DNA of 34,231 nucleotides from Saccoglossus kowalevskii (Eukaryota > Hemichordata > Enteropneusta > Harrimaniidae): contig NW_003149275.1 in the NCBI RefSeq assembly GCF_000003605.2, forward strand, positions 3,462 through 37,692. Reading direction: 5' to 3'. Shown here in pieces: positions 1 through 10,731 of this stretch. A program made the position numbers and the translations under genes. Under the pieces are notes generated by a model. It saw only the letters and a program-made list of their open reading frames with translations. It searched no databases and was not told the origin of the DNA. Each line of letters starts with the position of its first letter. Positions within the stretch are counted from its first letter, which is position 1.

Positions 1-524
1 AAGATTTTTTTAGAATTTCTGCAGCAGATATCGATGAAACTTGGCAGGTTGATGAATTGGTCTGTTGAATATGCTGTTGAATGTTTTTTTCCACATCTGA
101 AAATTCTAAGTGGGTCTTTTTCATGATTTTCATCCACAATTACCTCTCCCAACAACACTGAGGGAACAACTGAGCTTGCTCAGAATAAATAATTAATGCT
201 GAAATCTTGAAAAAAAAAGTGTATATTATATCTTTAAACTGTAAAAATTGTATTCCATTATAAAGAGCCATCATTGAAATACCTGGTCACAAAGTTGAAG
301 ATCAGTAAAAACAATTTGCAGTTGCTGTTTATAAATCTTGGCCAGGCACATTGACACATGTAGTCTAAATATAGCTTCAGTTGTCAGGGCTAGTGGATAA
401 ATGGGTTTTACCATTATGAATCTCAATGGAATTAACAAAGAAGTCAAGTTGTTATAAAAGGTACATCAAGGTTTACTCAGATTTATGAATGAAGTTTCTT
501 GAGCATGTATACATGTATGAGACA
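1..524. other. no gene seen
   Basis: AT-rich non-coding sequence. A CGATGAAACTTGGCAGG module near 32 resembles the GAAACTTGG module of the 161-bp repeats and may be the end of a diverged copy. Confidence 0.6.
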
Positions 525-735
525 TACTGTAGAATACTTTATTTTCACTTGGAATTTCTTTTCGCTATTTCCGCTGAAGGGATGATTCCGTGAAATTAAA
601 ATCCAGCGAATATACTTTTTTTCCTATATTTCACATTAAACTCATCAAAAATCAGTGAAAATAAATTCCATACAAAACGCCAAAAAGCTTTTTCAGCGAA
701 AATTAATTCCAGCAAAAATAAAGTATTCCACAGTA
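525..735. mobile_element. MITE-like TIR element, family 1, copy 1 (211 bp)
   Basis: The left end TACTGTAGAATACTTTATTT is mirrored at the right end (reverse complement TACTGTGGAATACTTTATTT). The imperfect inverted repeat continues inward with TTCRCTGGAAT-like sequence. The outer TA on both sides fits a TA target duplication, as in Tc1/mariner-type non-autonomous elements. No ORF is present. A second copy lies at 3344-3510. Confidence 0.75.
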
Positions 736-1262
736 GTTTGGTTGCACTTGTGTACTCTGAGATTTTGTACATGGGTCAATGGAAGTTTTCAGTTATTAGT
801 ACAATACTAGATTAAAGGAAATCACTTTATGATGAGTTGTACTCACATAGAGTACATATTAATTCTCCTGTTTGAAGATGTTCCATGTATTATTTTAACA
901 TGAGTATTTTATAATTAAAAGACAGGGACTATGACATTCATGTCTTTTTAACTTTATACATTGTATAATGATTGCAAATATTGAGTTATATTGAAATATT
1001 GAATGGATTTAAGATGGCTGACTGGTGGCCATATATATTGAGTTGCAGATGCACATGCATATTATATCCACAGCCATATAATAGTTAATCACATGAATGA
1101 CTTTCCTCAATAACATTATTTAGCTTTATCTCAGTATCTCAACAATACTTTGGATCTGCATCCACAGTTGGATTCTAATCTTCAGTCCGTCATTAAACAA
1201 ATATTGTGTGTTCTGTTACACAGCATTTTTCGTCATAGCAAATAAACATATCTGAATTCATG
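736..1262. other. no gene seen
   Basis: AT-rich sequence with one dispersed block, AAGATGGCTGACTGGTGGCC, at 1011. Nothing coding. Confidence 0.6.
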
Positions 1263-1805
1263 TGGAGTATGGTTGCGATGAAGAGAGGTTGGTTGCTGTG
1301 AGGGGGTGGTTGCTATAAAGGCAGTATGGTTGCTTTGAGGCCAATATTGTTGCTATGAGGGGGATGGTTGCATAAAGAGAAGATGGTTGCTATTAAGAGA
1401 GGATGGTTGCTACATGTATGAGGAAAGGATGGTTGCTACGAAGAGAGGATGGTTGCTACAAAGAGAGGATGGTTGCTATGAAGAGAGGATAGTTACATGA
1501 AGAGAAGATGGTCGCTATGAGGAGAGGGTGGTTGCTATGATGGCATGTTGGTTGCTATGAGAGAATGGTTGCTATGAGGAGAAGATGGTTTCTATGAGGG
1601 GAGCATAGTTGCTACAAGGAGCATAGTTGTTATGAAATGGATAGTTTCTATGAGATGAAGGATGGTTGCTTTGTTGTGAATTGCTACTATTTGGAACCTT
1701 GTTTCGATGTAGAGAACAGTAGCTATTAAAGTTTTAGCTATAGGAGGGGAAGATGTTTGCTACATGTATGAATGGGTGTTTTCTGTGTGGGGAGGATGGT
1801 TGTTA
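1263..1805. repeat. degenerate ~20-bp minisatellite (GGATGGTTGCTATGAAGAGA)
   Basis: More than twenty variants of GGATGGTTGCTATGAAGAGA follow one another. The centre (1380-1520) is the most regular and both ends are worn. Spacing varies through small indels, and no reading frame is kept. Confidence 0.85.
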
Positions 1806-3343
1806 TTTTTAAGCCACATTTATTTTGCCAAGATGTAGAATTATCTACAATTTGATACTTTCACATATGACACATTGACAGCTGAAAGGTTACATTAGTG
1901 TCATTGAATGCTGGAAGTCCCTAGCCATCCAACGTAATGCTACATGTCTTTTGTGTTACCCTACTGCGAATATAATCTCATGTGACATTCAGCTCATCTG
2001 CTTCTTGTCTCCGGTGAATTATCCAATTCACAAACTATTTTTAATGTGCTTTTAGAAAGTTTATATTACACATACTTGATAAGGGATATAAAGTATAACT
2101 GATAACTGTTTGTGAAGTAGATTATGCTGTGAGTCTTGACTCAATCCACATGATAAAATACACTGCAGTTTGGTATTGTTAGAACGCAGTTTATGCAGAT
2201 GTGAAAAATGGCATGTCATACAACTAAGTCATTCACTAAACTTGGAGATGAAGGAAATGAAATAAAATAAAAATAAATTGGTGAAATTACCAAAGATAAT
2301 TTGCATAGAAATTAATGATACTGAGCTCATTTGCATAAAAAAATGTTTTTAATATCCCCTAAAACTGGGTTACCTGAAACATAAGATTTATTTTACATGG
2401 CCTTATAAATTACATTGGTATTTCATTGAATCACTGTGTGGAACCAATCACAAAATCATGAGTATGGTAAGATATCGTTAGAACTGACAGTGATGTAATG
2501 TAATTGCTTTAACACTTAGACAATACAACTTAGAGTACTGTCTGAAAAAATACAAGAATATCTTAAAAAGCTGATGCTGATACATGCAGCATGCTCCAAA
2601 TTAAGAACAACGTCATGCAATTCATCTTTCCAAAACCTGTGCCTTCTGGCGACTTCAGTGATGTATATGAAAGTCAACCGTTCTCAACATTGATATTTTT
2701 TTGATGTGTAGTCGTCATAAAAACGTGCCTTAGAGAGATTTTGTAGGCACTAAATGATGAATGATTACTCAACCAATCACAGTAGTTGCGTTGAATGACA
2801 ATGCTTTTATCAGTCTTTGTCATTGAAGCATTTTATCTCCATAGGGCTATCTGTCTGTTTGTCTTCCCTATTGCCTTGTTTCGTCCTTGCTTCTCAGATC
2901 CTATGCTGGCTGAAGTCGGATTCATATTGAAATGAATATGTGCGTTATTTCAAAATCAGTTCAATAATGCAGGGGAGTACATATTTATAAATAACTGATT
3001 GGTGTATATATAAATAATCTTCAATTTTGTTAATAATATGGAACAGTTTATCAATATTGATCATGCAGATGCTTTGGTAAATCTCACCCATTTTTCTGTG
3101 GTAGTGAATGGCAGTTACTACATCTGTGCTGTGGGCCACTGTTGTCTTGCATTGTTGTAGGAGTGGCTTCTGTAAGTCTAAAATCAACAAAGATGCTACC
3201 ATTGTTTATTTTAGGGATTATAAACAATGATAATTACACAAGAGAAACAAGATTGGAATTTAAATAATCCTGAGTGGCAGCAGGGTTGACCTTCAATGTG
3301 TTATTGTCTAGTGCTACAACAAACTCTTTCAGTTTTCCCCTAA
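1806..3343. other. no gene seen
   Basis: AT-rich sequence between two repeats. The minus-strand open frames at 2945-3202 and 3234-3422 show no family motif and the second overlaps a TIR element. Confidence 0.55.
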
Positions 3344-3510
3344 TACTGGAAAATACTATATTTTCGCTTGAATGATCCAGTGAATATACCTTTTTCTCTA
3401 TATTTGAAATTAAACTTTTCAAAAATCAGTGAAAATAAATTCCATACAAAACACCTAAAAAGTCTTTTCAGGGAAAATTAATTCCAGCTAAAATAAAATA
3501 TTTTACAGTA
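3344..3510. mobile_element. MITE-like TIR element, family 1, copy 2 (shortened)
   Basis: This copy shares a long block with copy 1 (AAAAATCAGTGAAAATAAAT, then TCCATACAAAAC) and the same ends (TACTGGAAAATACTATATTT on the left; TACTGTAAAATATTTTATTT as the reverse complement of the right end). It is about 44 bp shorter, mainly by loss in the left arm. Confidence 0.7.
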
Positions 3511-3924
3511 GAAAACTTTTTACATAGTTACTTTGCCTATGTGTTTATGTATACGACTATGTATAGTTCACCTCGTTTCAGTGACGATAAGTAACATTGG
3601 GAAAATCACGTAAGAAACGATCCTCACTAGAAGCTAATCTACAAGCATCCAAAAGGATTACCTAAAATGCTCTTTTATATATAGGGTAGCTGGGTGTTTA
3701 ATTGTTAATATTTCATTTACTATCATCAAGAACTGAAGCATGCATGAGCATTACTTTACTCTATAAATAATCCATTTTCTATTTGCTGTCCCTCATCTCA
3801 TCTCCGCAATCTCACTGCTGTGTGTGGATGTCCAAATAAGCAATATCATAACCATTTTGCAAAGTTATGATAGTTATTTTGTTCTGATTGCCAAGCAAAG
3901 CAACCTAGAATTAAAACTTTTATG
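3511..3924. other. no gene seen
   Basis: AT-rich non-coding sequence between the family 1 element and the 46-bp array. Confidence 0.6.
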
Positions 3925-4250
3925 AGAACAAATACAGTATAAACACTTCTGTTGGAGATGCACCTCTAAAAGAACAAATACGGTATAAACACTTCTTTTG
4001 GAGATGTACTTCTAATAGAACAAATACGGTATAAACACTTCTGTTGGAGATGCACCTCTAAAAGAACAAATACGGTATAAACACTTCTTTTGGAGATGTA
4101 CTTCTAATAGAACAAATACGGTATAAACACTTCTGTTGGAGATGTACTTCTAATAGAACAAATATGGTATAAACACTTCTGTTGGAGATGTACTTCTAAT
4201 AGAACAAATACGGTATAAACACTTCTGTTGGAGATGCATGCACTTCTAAT
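3925..4250. repeat. 46-bp tandem array, seven copies
   Basis: Units start at 3925, 3971, 4017, 4063, 4109, 4155 and 4201, each opening AGAACAAATACGGTATAAAC. The second half alternates between GTTGGAGATGCACCTCTAAA and TTTGGAGATGTACTTCTAAT in the first four units, giving a 92-bp dimer. The later units carry GTTGGAGATGTACTTCTAAT. Confidence 0.93.
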
Positions 4251-4665
4251 ACAGTCAATATCTGGTTAAATCAATGTAAAAGTAGTTGGCAGGATGTTGT
4301 ACTAAATTGTTCACTTATCAAAATAAAATGGCGACCTTCATCCTAACAAGAATCATGTAGTATATGGCTGTGGTTTATTGATACAAAAACAGGTAATATC
4401 AATTTCGACCCACTAAAATAAATAGATATATTTGTATCTTAACTGTGCCATTCTTTTTCAATTTTTACACCAATTATATATTTAGATGTGTTCATTGCAT
4501 TATTAAAATGTGCAGTGTAGCAGGGATAAGATGTTAACAAGTACAAGTATTACATTTCATGCCTGGATTTTAGAATCTTGATTTGTAGAAAGCTTCATCA
4601 TGTCCTCAGTCTAAATATTATCTATTCATGTTTGTATGATATTTTCCTGGAAACCTCAATGTATT
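4251..4665. other. no gene seen
   Basis: AT-rich sequence with no ORF or repeat noticed between the 46-bp and 65-bp arrays. Confidence 0.6.
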
Positions 4666-5275
4666 GCCACAGTCACTCTACTAGGAGAGTGACTGTGCTG
4701 TGATGTATTACATATACTGAGTCTTGTATAGCCACAGTCACTCTACTAGTAGAGTAACTGTGCTGTGATGTAGTACATACATATACTGAGTCTTGTATAG
4801 CCACCGTCACTTTACTAGGAGAGTGACTGTGCTGTGATGTAGTACATACACTGAGTCTTGTATAGCCACAGTCACTCTACTAGGAGAGTGACTGTGCTGT
4901 GATGTAGTACATATACTGAGTCTTGTATAGCCACAGTCACTCTACTAGGAGAGTGACTGTGCTGTGATGTAGTACATATACTGAGTCTTGTATAGCCACA
5001 GTCACTCTACTAGGAGAGTGAATGTGCTGTGATGTAGTACATATACTGAGTCTTGTATGGCCACAGTCACTCTACTAGGAGAGTGACTGTGCTGTGATGT
5101 AGTACATATACTGAGTCTTGTATAGCCACAGTCACTCTACTAGGAGAGTGACTGTGCTGTGATGTAGTACATATACTGAGTCTTGTATAGCCACAGTCAC
5201 TCTACTAGGAGAGTGACTGCTGTGAATGTAGTACATATCCGAGTCTTGTATAGCCACAGTCACTTTACTAGTTAC
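4666..5275. repeat. 65-bp tandem array, each unit carrying a perfect hairpin
   Basis: Units start at 4666, 4731, 4800, 4865, 4930, 4995, 5060, 5125 and 5190, with a partial at 5253. Each begins GCCACAGTCACTCTACTAGG then AGAGTGACTGTG, so CACAGTCACTCT and AGAGTGACTGTG pair as a 12-bp stem with a 6-base loop. The rest is a linker GATGTAGTACATATACTGAG then TCTTGTATA. Confidence 0.95.
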
Positions 5276-5280
5276 TTTAC

Positions 5281-5660
5281 ATGTAGCTAATGGTGGAAGT
5301 CACTTATCACTTACCACAGTGGTACACAAACATGTAGCTAATGGTGGAAGTCAGTTATCACTTACCACAGTGATACACATAAATGTAGCTAATGGTGGAA
5401 GTCACTTATCACTTACCAGTGGTACACATACATTGTACATGTAGCTAATGGTGGAAATCACTTATCACTTACCACAGTGGTACACACACATGTAGCTAAT
5501 GGTGGAAGTCACTTATCACTTACCAGTGGTACACATACATGTAGCAAATGGTGGAAATCACTTATCACTTACCACAGTGGTACACACACATGTAGCTAAT
5601 GGTAGAAGTCACTTATCACTTACCAGTGGTACATATACATGTTGTAGCTGTAGTTGCTTC
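5281..5660. repeat. ~51-bp tandem array abutting the 65-bp array
   Basis: Units start at 5281, 5332, 5383, 5439, 5490, 5539 and 5590, with a partial at 5639. Each begins ATGTAGCTAATGGTGGAAGT and continues CACTTATCACTTACCACAGT then GGTACACA. Lengths vary (49-56 bp) through loss of CA in ACCACAGTGG and an insertion before the fourth unit. An open frame through it (5499-5768) is a by-product. Confidence 0.92.
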
Positions 5661-8600
5661 AAGTATAAATATTATACTTGCAAATTGTCACTTATTAGGT
5701 TACAGTTCTATTTTTGCTGCAAGGCTTGTGTGAGGTTAGAGGTAACTATAGGAACGTGGTTGGCGTAATCTAGAGAAAAATTACATCATCTTGAATTATA
5801 TTTCAAGTCATTTTTCTGTATTGAAACCCCAGAAGGTAGAACTGAATGCATCCAAATGAAAGTAATTTCCATTCAATTCTTTTTGCTTCTGGCATTTTTT
5901 GGTAAAAAGCCCAATATAGTTTGATGTAATACGTGAAGGTGATTAGTATGCCTGCAGGTTGGTTTCATTTGTGGCCACCAATATGTATATTGTAGTTTCA
6001 TATATCTGTATTTTATTTATCCCATAATATAGTTTGGTTTGCGGATGATAATTACAGTTTCTCTTTCGTGATGTGCACGATGGGATGCACTATCCCGCTA
6101 GGTTTAATATACATGTAGGCTCATACAAGGTTGTGCATAATGCTCAATTCAGAGAAAGTTAATTTTCAATATCAAAAATATGTTGCGGGAGAGAGGGTTG
6201 TTGGTATGTGGCTATGTACTATGATTTTTTCATTACGTATGTTGAGAAATAACTTTGCGAGTCACTGTGCAAAATGATACAAAATATTTTCAAGGAATGT
6301 TTGACCATATTTGAGTAAGGTTGTTTCTTTGAGGTGTTTTCACATGGGTAAATGTTATCTTGTACATGTATTACTGTAGTGTGAAGCAAACTATTTCAAT
6401 ACTTGAATACCATTTTGAAAAGGTTGGTTATCCATTACCTAGTGATGTTCTCTACAAGCCCTGTCATAACTGTGTTTATATTATATTTTTTCCGATCCTG
6501 TGGCATAAAATCTGATTTTCTCAAAAATAAGGTCGGTGACCCCCGTTTTTAATTATTGCTAATAGATTATAATAGAATAATCTCCATCCTATCAAAAGTT
6601 AGAAAATTCTGAATGTTTTTATGAAAGTGTATTGATCATCCTCAAGGTGGGATTAAACACTACATAGTCTTGCTTACAGCTGGTGTGTGTAATCTGCATA
6701 GACCTAGCTGTATAAGGTCATGTTGTTCATTACACTAATGTGAAAAGTGCAGTGTTCTTTCTATTGATATTTTTTGCATATGCTTATCAATACTACTTTA
6801 ATCTAACCGAGTTGATTTTTTTTTTGGTGTGTCTCATAAATATATTTTTTCAATATAGTTGACAATCAGGCGGATTATTGTCATTATGGAATCTCTGTCA
6901 GTTTGACCAATTTCTCATAACATTAGGACTAGATTTGCTCATCGCTTTTCTTCACAATCCAATCCAAGATGGCTGACTGGTGACCATTTTCGCATCAAAG
7001 TAAAGCTTTTCTGTTGTTCTGGAACTGTGCTAGAGCCAACCGTGTACTCTGATGTGCCTAGAGATCTTGGGGCACATAATCAGTTATTCAATTGATAATC
7101 TAACTTTAGTGGTAACAATTTCAGAACTAGATCACATATTTGGTTCATATGCAGGATGAGATCTTTATATATGTAATCAAACAACACTAGTTTGTGGCCA
7201 TGTTGTTTTATGTACTTAGTATTGTGATGTGATTTACTGCAATTTCCATGAGTCAATGTAAATTATTGGGAGACAAATGCTCCTAGAATTGTTCCCAGGC
7301 TATTATTATACTATTATATCATCCAGAATTAGTGTGGGATGCCGAGAGCTAAGCAAAATGAAGAAAATTATTGGAACTCTCTATGAACTTTCGTTTTCAA
7401 GAAGTCTCATCTTGGAAATCATTCTATATTTGGGATCTGCAATTCCTAATATGGTAGAATACAGATACTACATGTACATGCAATACCACAGAATTACTGC
7501 ACGCTGTATGTAACTTATGGAATGAGATTTTGCCATTGAATATGTGCAGATCTATTGTAGTGTCAATATTTTTAAATTGAATTCATAATTTAAATAATAA
7601 CTTCACTTTATCTTGTACAGGTTATGACAGGTTATGTATTGTTAATGATTACAATTAGTCTAAAAACTTTCTTGATCATACGTGTATTGGTATGTTGCTC
7701 AAAACTGGTAAAGAGTACGTCAGACGATTAACATGTACAAGGCTAAGTTCCACATGCAATTATATGTTATTGATATATCTATGACATAAATGTGGTTATT
7801 TTCTTTGTCTGAGGTATCTTTCTTTTAATATATTGAATGCATGATATTCAAGCTACAATGTACATGTGGTGTTATATAGATCACCTGTATATTTTGACCA
7901 CAACAATTCCAGTCCTATGACTATAAAAGTCTTCAAAGTCCATGCATGTACAGTTTGCTCATTGTTTGTAAGTGCACAATATGAAACCTACTTCATCTCT
8001 CCGTGATCAATATGATTTTAAGTATAATTTACCAAATTTACATAAATTTGATCGGATAAATTCTCAGGTGATTATTATTTCAAAGCTGATTTAATTGGTT
8101 TGTGTTTAGATAAGTCAAGTAGTCAATCTAATAAGACTGCTTTGTAGTTTGGTGTTTCAGATAACATCTGTATTTATCCATTCATATTCATCTGTACCTT
8201 TGAAATTTAACCCACCTTTGTTAGATGAGTTTGAGTGCAGTTACCTAGCAGTAATCTCGTATTAACCTAAGTTCATCTTCTCTTTCTTTACACTCTCCCT
8301 ACTGAATCTTTTGCAAACTGATTTCTCTTGATCTATTTCTGTAATTTGTTTTTCACAATTGGGTAGATTAGCCTAAGATACTTGAGACACATTTGTGTGT
8401 GCCGCCGGACCTTAAAATCAGAGCCAATGCAAAGCTACTTACAAGATTGTTTCTGATTGGCTACCCAACACCAGTCAGGCCAATTAGAGAGCAGCTTACT
8501 TATTGTCAGGTTTATTTCTACCAATCAAATTCTGCTTTCTATATACCTTATTGTATAAACACACTCAAACTCAGTAAGCCCTTCTAATCAAGCAAATACA

Positions 8601-9921
8601 ATATCCACAATTAACTTCCACTTTTGTTGTTGTCTTTCAATTTGAGACCAAACTAATGTTGCAAGTATTGCTGGAATTTGAATATTACATAAATATGTGA
8701 AATGTACAGAAAATGTAATTTTGTTAAATTTAGAATAAATAATAAATTAAAGTTGATGCACTCAATTACATGTGCATTCTAACGTATCATCAGATAGTCT
8801 GGCAAGTACTGTGACAAGGCACATAACCAATCCATTATTCTTTTACAACAATTCAGCTAATTCTCAAATTGTCTTTGATTCATTCAAGCCTTCTGATTGG
8901 TCCACTTAAGTTGCTCCTCTGAAAGTTCACTAAGGAATATGATGATACTGCTCCAGACTCTCTCATCATTACATGTGTCATATTTATTCTTGCAATATCT
9001 TATCACAATAACAGACCACTATGTCATTAGTAGTTATTATACATTATATTAATTACCTATCAATAACCTGTCACATTGGTTGACGTAAATAATTGTAACT
9101 CTGATTAAAAATATGATATCTTTCTATTTACTCAATGCCTGTCAGCTTAACTACCTTAGACACTAATTTGAACAAAATGTCATAATATTAATTGAGTGTT
9201 ACTGCTGTACAAAGAACGTCACACACAGGGGGTATGGCAAATAATAAGTTATGTTGAAATGAATTTGCACAGCAATCAAGATGTGGATAAACACTATGTA
9301 CAATCTGCTTGTTTTTCTAATGATGAAATACCTGTATGAAGAAAAACTGCCTGAAAAAAAAAATAATCATAACCATAAAAATGTCCTGATAATTCATGGC
9401 AATCATAACTACCCATCTTATAACTACATACAAATTTTTTACCATATGTAAACAAACAGAAATATGTGAGAACTGGTTGCCATAGAAACCAATAATAGAT
9501 GGCATGGATGCTTGACCTGTGTGTTGTGCAAAAAGTTGGTTTGGTGATCATATATTTTTATTTAGGTTCTGAATGAATCCATACTGGAAATATCAATTTA
9601 ATGGTAGTCAAATACTTTAAGACCAAAATCATTATTGTTAAGCAAAAAATCAAAACTATTTGAGGAGTAGAAAAAATTAATTATTAAAGAGTTCAAATCT
9701 TTCTCATTTATTATTATGTGTGCTTGTATGCAATTACCATAGGAATTCATATTTATAGAGACTGAGACTAATATACACCATTAATATCAGGGAATACTTT
9801 TATGAAGTTTGATAATAAAATTCATTTGATTAGTCTACCTAAAATCAGCTTGAGTAGCGATGATTATAATTAAAAAACATATTTTAATTTCACAGACTGA
9901 ACACTAGCAGTCTAAACAGTT
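5661..9921. other. 4.3 kb without a supported gene
   Basis: AT-rich sequence. An AAGATGGCTGACTGGTGACC block occurs near 6967. Several CCAAT/ATTGG boxes cluster at 8420-8530. Open frames at 7277-7513, 8393-8587 and 9294-9551 have low complexity or no recognisable motif. I see no exon with credible splice sites. Confidence 0.5.
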
Positions 9922-10579
9922 ACAGATGTGTGTTTTTATGCCTTGTATTGATGTTAGGAGAAGTAGATAGGATACTGGATCTGTCTTTCGGTTGTGGTCG
10001 AACTTTTCTTGTTTTGAATATTTGAAGAGCTATACCTCTTGCTGTTGCAGGAATTGAGTCTGGGTGTTCATCTGGGGGTCCTCTGGAGCAGGCGGTGATC
10101 CATTGCAGGAATTGAGTCTGGGTGTTCATCTGGGGGTCCTCTGGAGCAGGCGGTGATCCATTGCAGGAATTGAGTCTGGGTGTTCATCTGGGGGTCCTCT
10201 GGAGCAGGCGGTGATCCATTGCAGGAATTGAGTCTGGGTGTTCATCTGGGGGTCCTCTGGAGCAGGCGGTGATCCATTGCAGGAATTGAGTCTGGGTGTT
10301 CATCTGGGGGTCCTCTGGAGCAGGCGGTGATCCATTGCAGGAATTGAGTCTGGGTGTTCATCTGGGGGTCCTCTGGAGCAGGCGGTGATCCATTGCAGGA
10401 ATTGAATCTGGGTGTTCATCTGGGGGTCCTCTGGAGCAGGCGGTGATCCATTAGTCGCATTTATCTTATAGCGTTTTTAGCTTTGGGAATCAAATAAAAT
10501 ATATTCCAGCCATCGAACATCTATCTGGATATCGGGAATCGCTATTGCGTTTTCCATAGGCACATCTTTTAGTTCCCAT
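9922..10579 (-). pseudogene. decayed THAP-type zinc-finger gene containing a 58-bp tandem amplification
   Basis: THAP domains are C2CH zinc-finger DNA-binding modules found in transcription factors and P-element-like transposases. Reading down from an ATG at 10579, the minus strand gives MGTKRCAYGKRNSDSRY, a Met/Gly-rich step, FI(stop)FPKLKT, then KCD(stop)WITACSR. This fits the THAP plan: start, Cys pair, NSDSRY, FP, then W after a basic helix. It runs on into GPPDEHPDSIPATARG, the region that normally follows the C..H pair, so the segment carrying the last Cys and His seems deleted. The second Cys of C-X4-C is replaced by Arg, and three in-frame stops (TGA, TAA, TAA) lie before the repeats. 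The 58-bp unit is not a multiple of three, so the array also breaks the frame. The family call rests on recalled motif similarity. Confidence 0.6.
10045..10450. repeat. 58-bp tandem array, seven near-identical copies
   Basis: Units start at 10045, 10103, 10161, 10219, 10277, 10335 and 10393. Each runs from TTGCAGGAATTGAGTCTGGG to GGCGGTGATCCA. The only difference noticed is GAGTC to GAATC in the last unit, so the array is young or homogenised. It is much more GC-rich than its surroundings. On the minus strand one frame reads WITACSRGPPDEHPDSIPA, so it derives from the THAP-like coding sequence in which it sits. Confidence 0.95.
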
Positions 10580-10661
10580 TGTAGAAGTAAATAGCCATAT
10601 TGTTGCTTTCACACGTGTAACAATGGCGTTGCTATTCTTTAGCGAGGATAGTTTGACCTGA

Positions 10662-10671
10662 GTCACGTGAC
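10662..10671. promoter_or_regulatory. palindromic E-box GTCACGTGAC upstream of the THAP remnant
   Basis: A perfect 10-bp palindrome with a CACGTG core lies about 90 bases upstream of the THAP-like ATG (minus strand). The 10455-10730 stretch has more CpG than its surroundings. It may be a relic promoter; binding cannot be judged from sequence alone. Confidence 0.25.
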
Positions 10672-10731
10672 CATGCCTGGTTGTCAAGTGCGTGAATCAG
10701 ATAATGTGAGATCTCGCAAACTACGGAAAAT

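Noticed and set aside
3925-5660. Regularly spaced repeats considered as a CRISPR array
   Set aside because: The units are continuous tandem repeats without unique spacers, in a eukaryotic context.
5499-5768. 89-codon ORF with VHTHVANG repeats
   Set aside because: Runs through the ~51-bp satellite and has no family motif.
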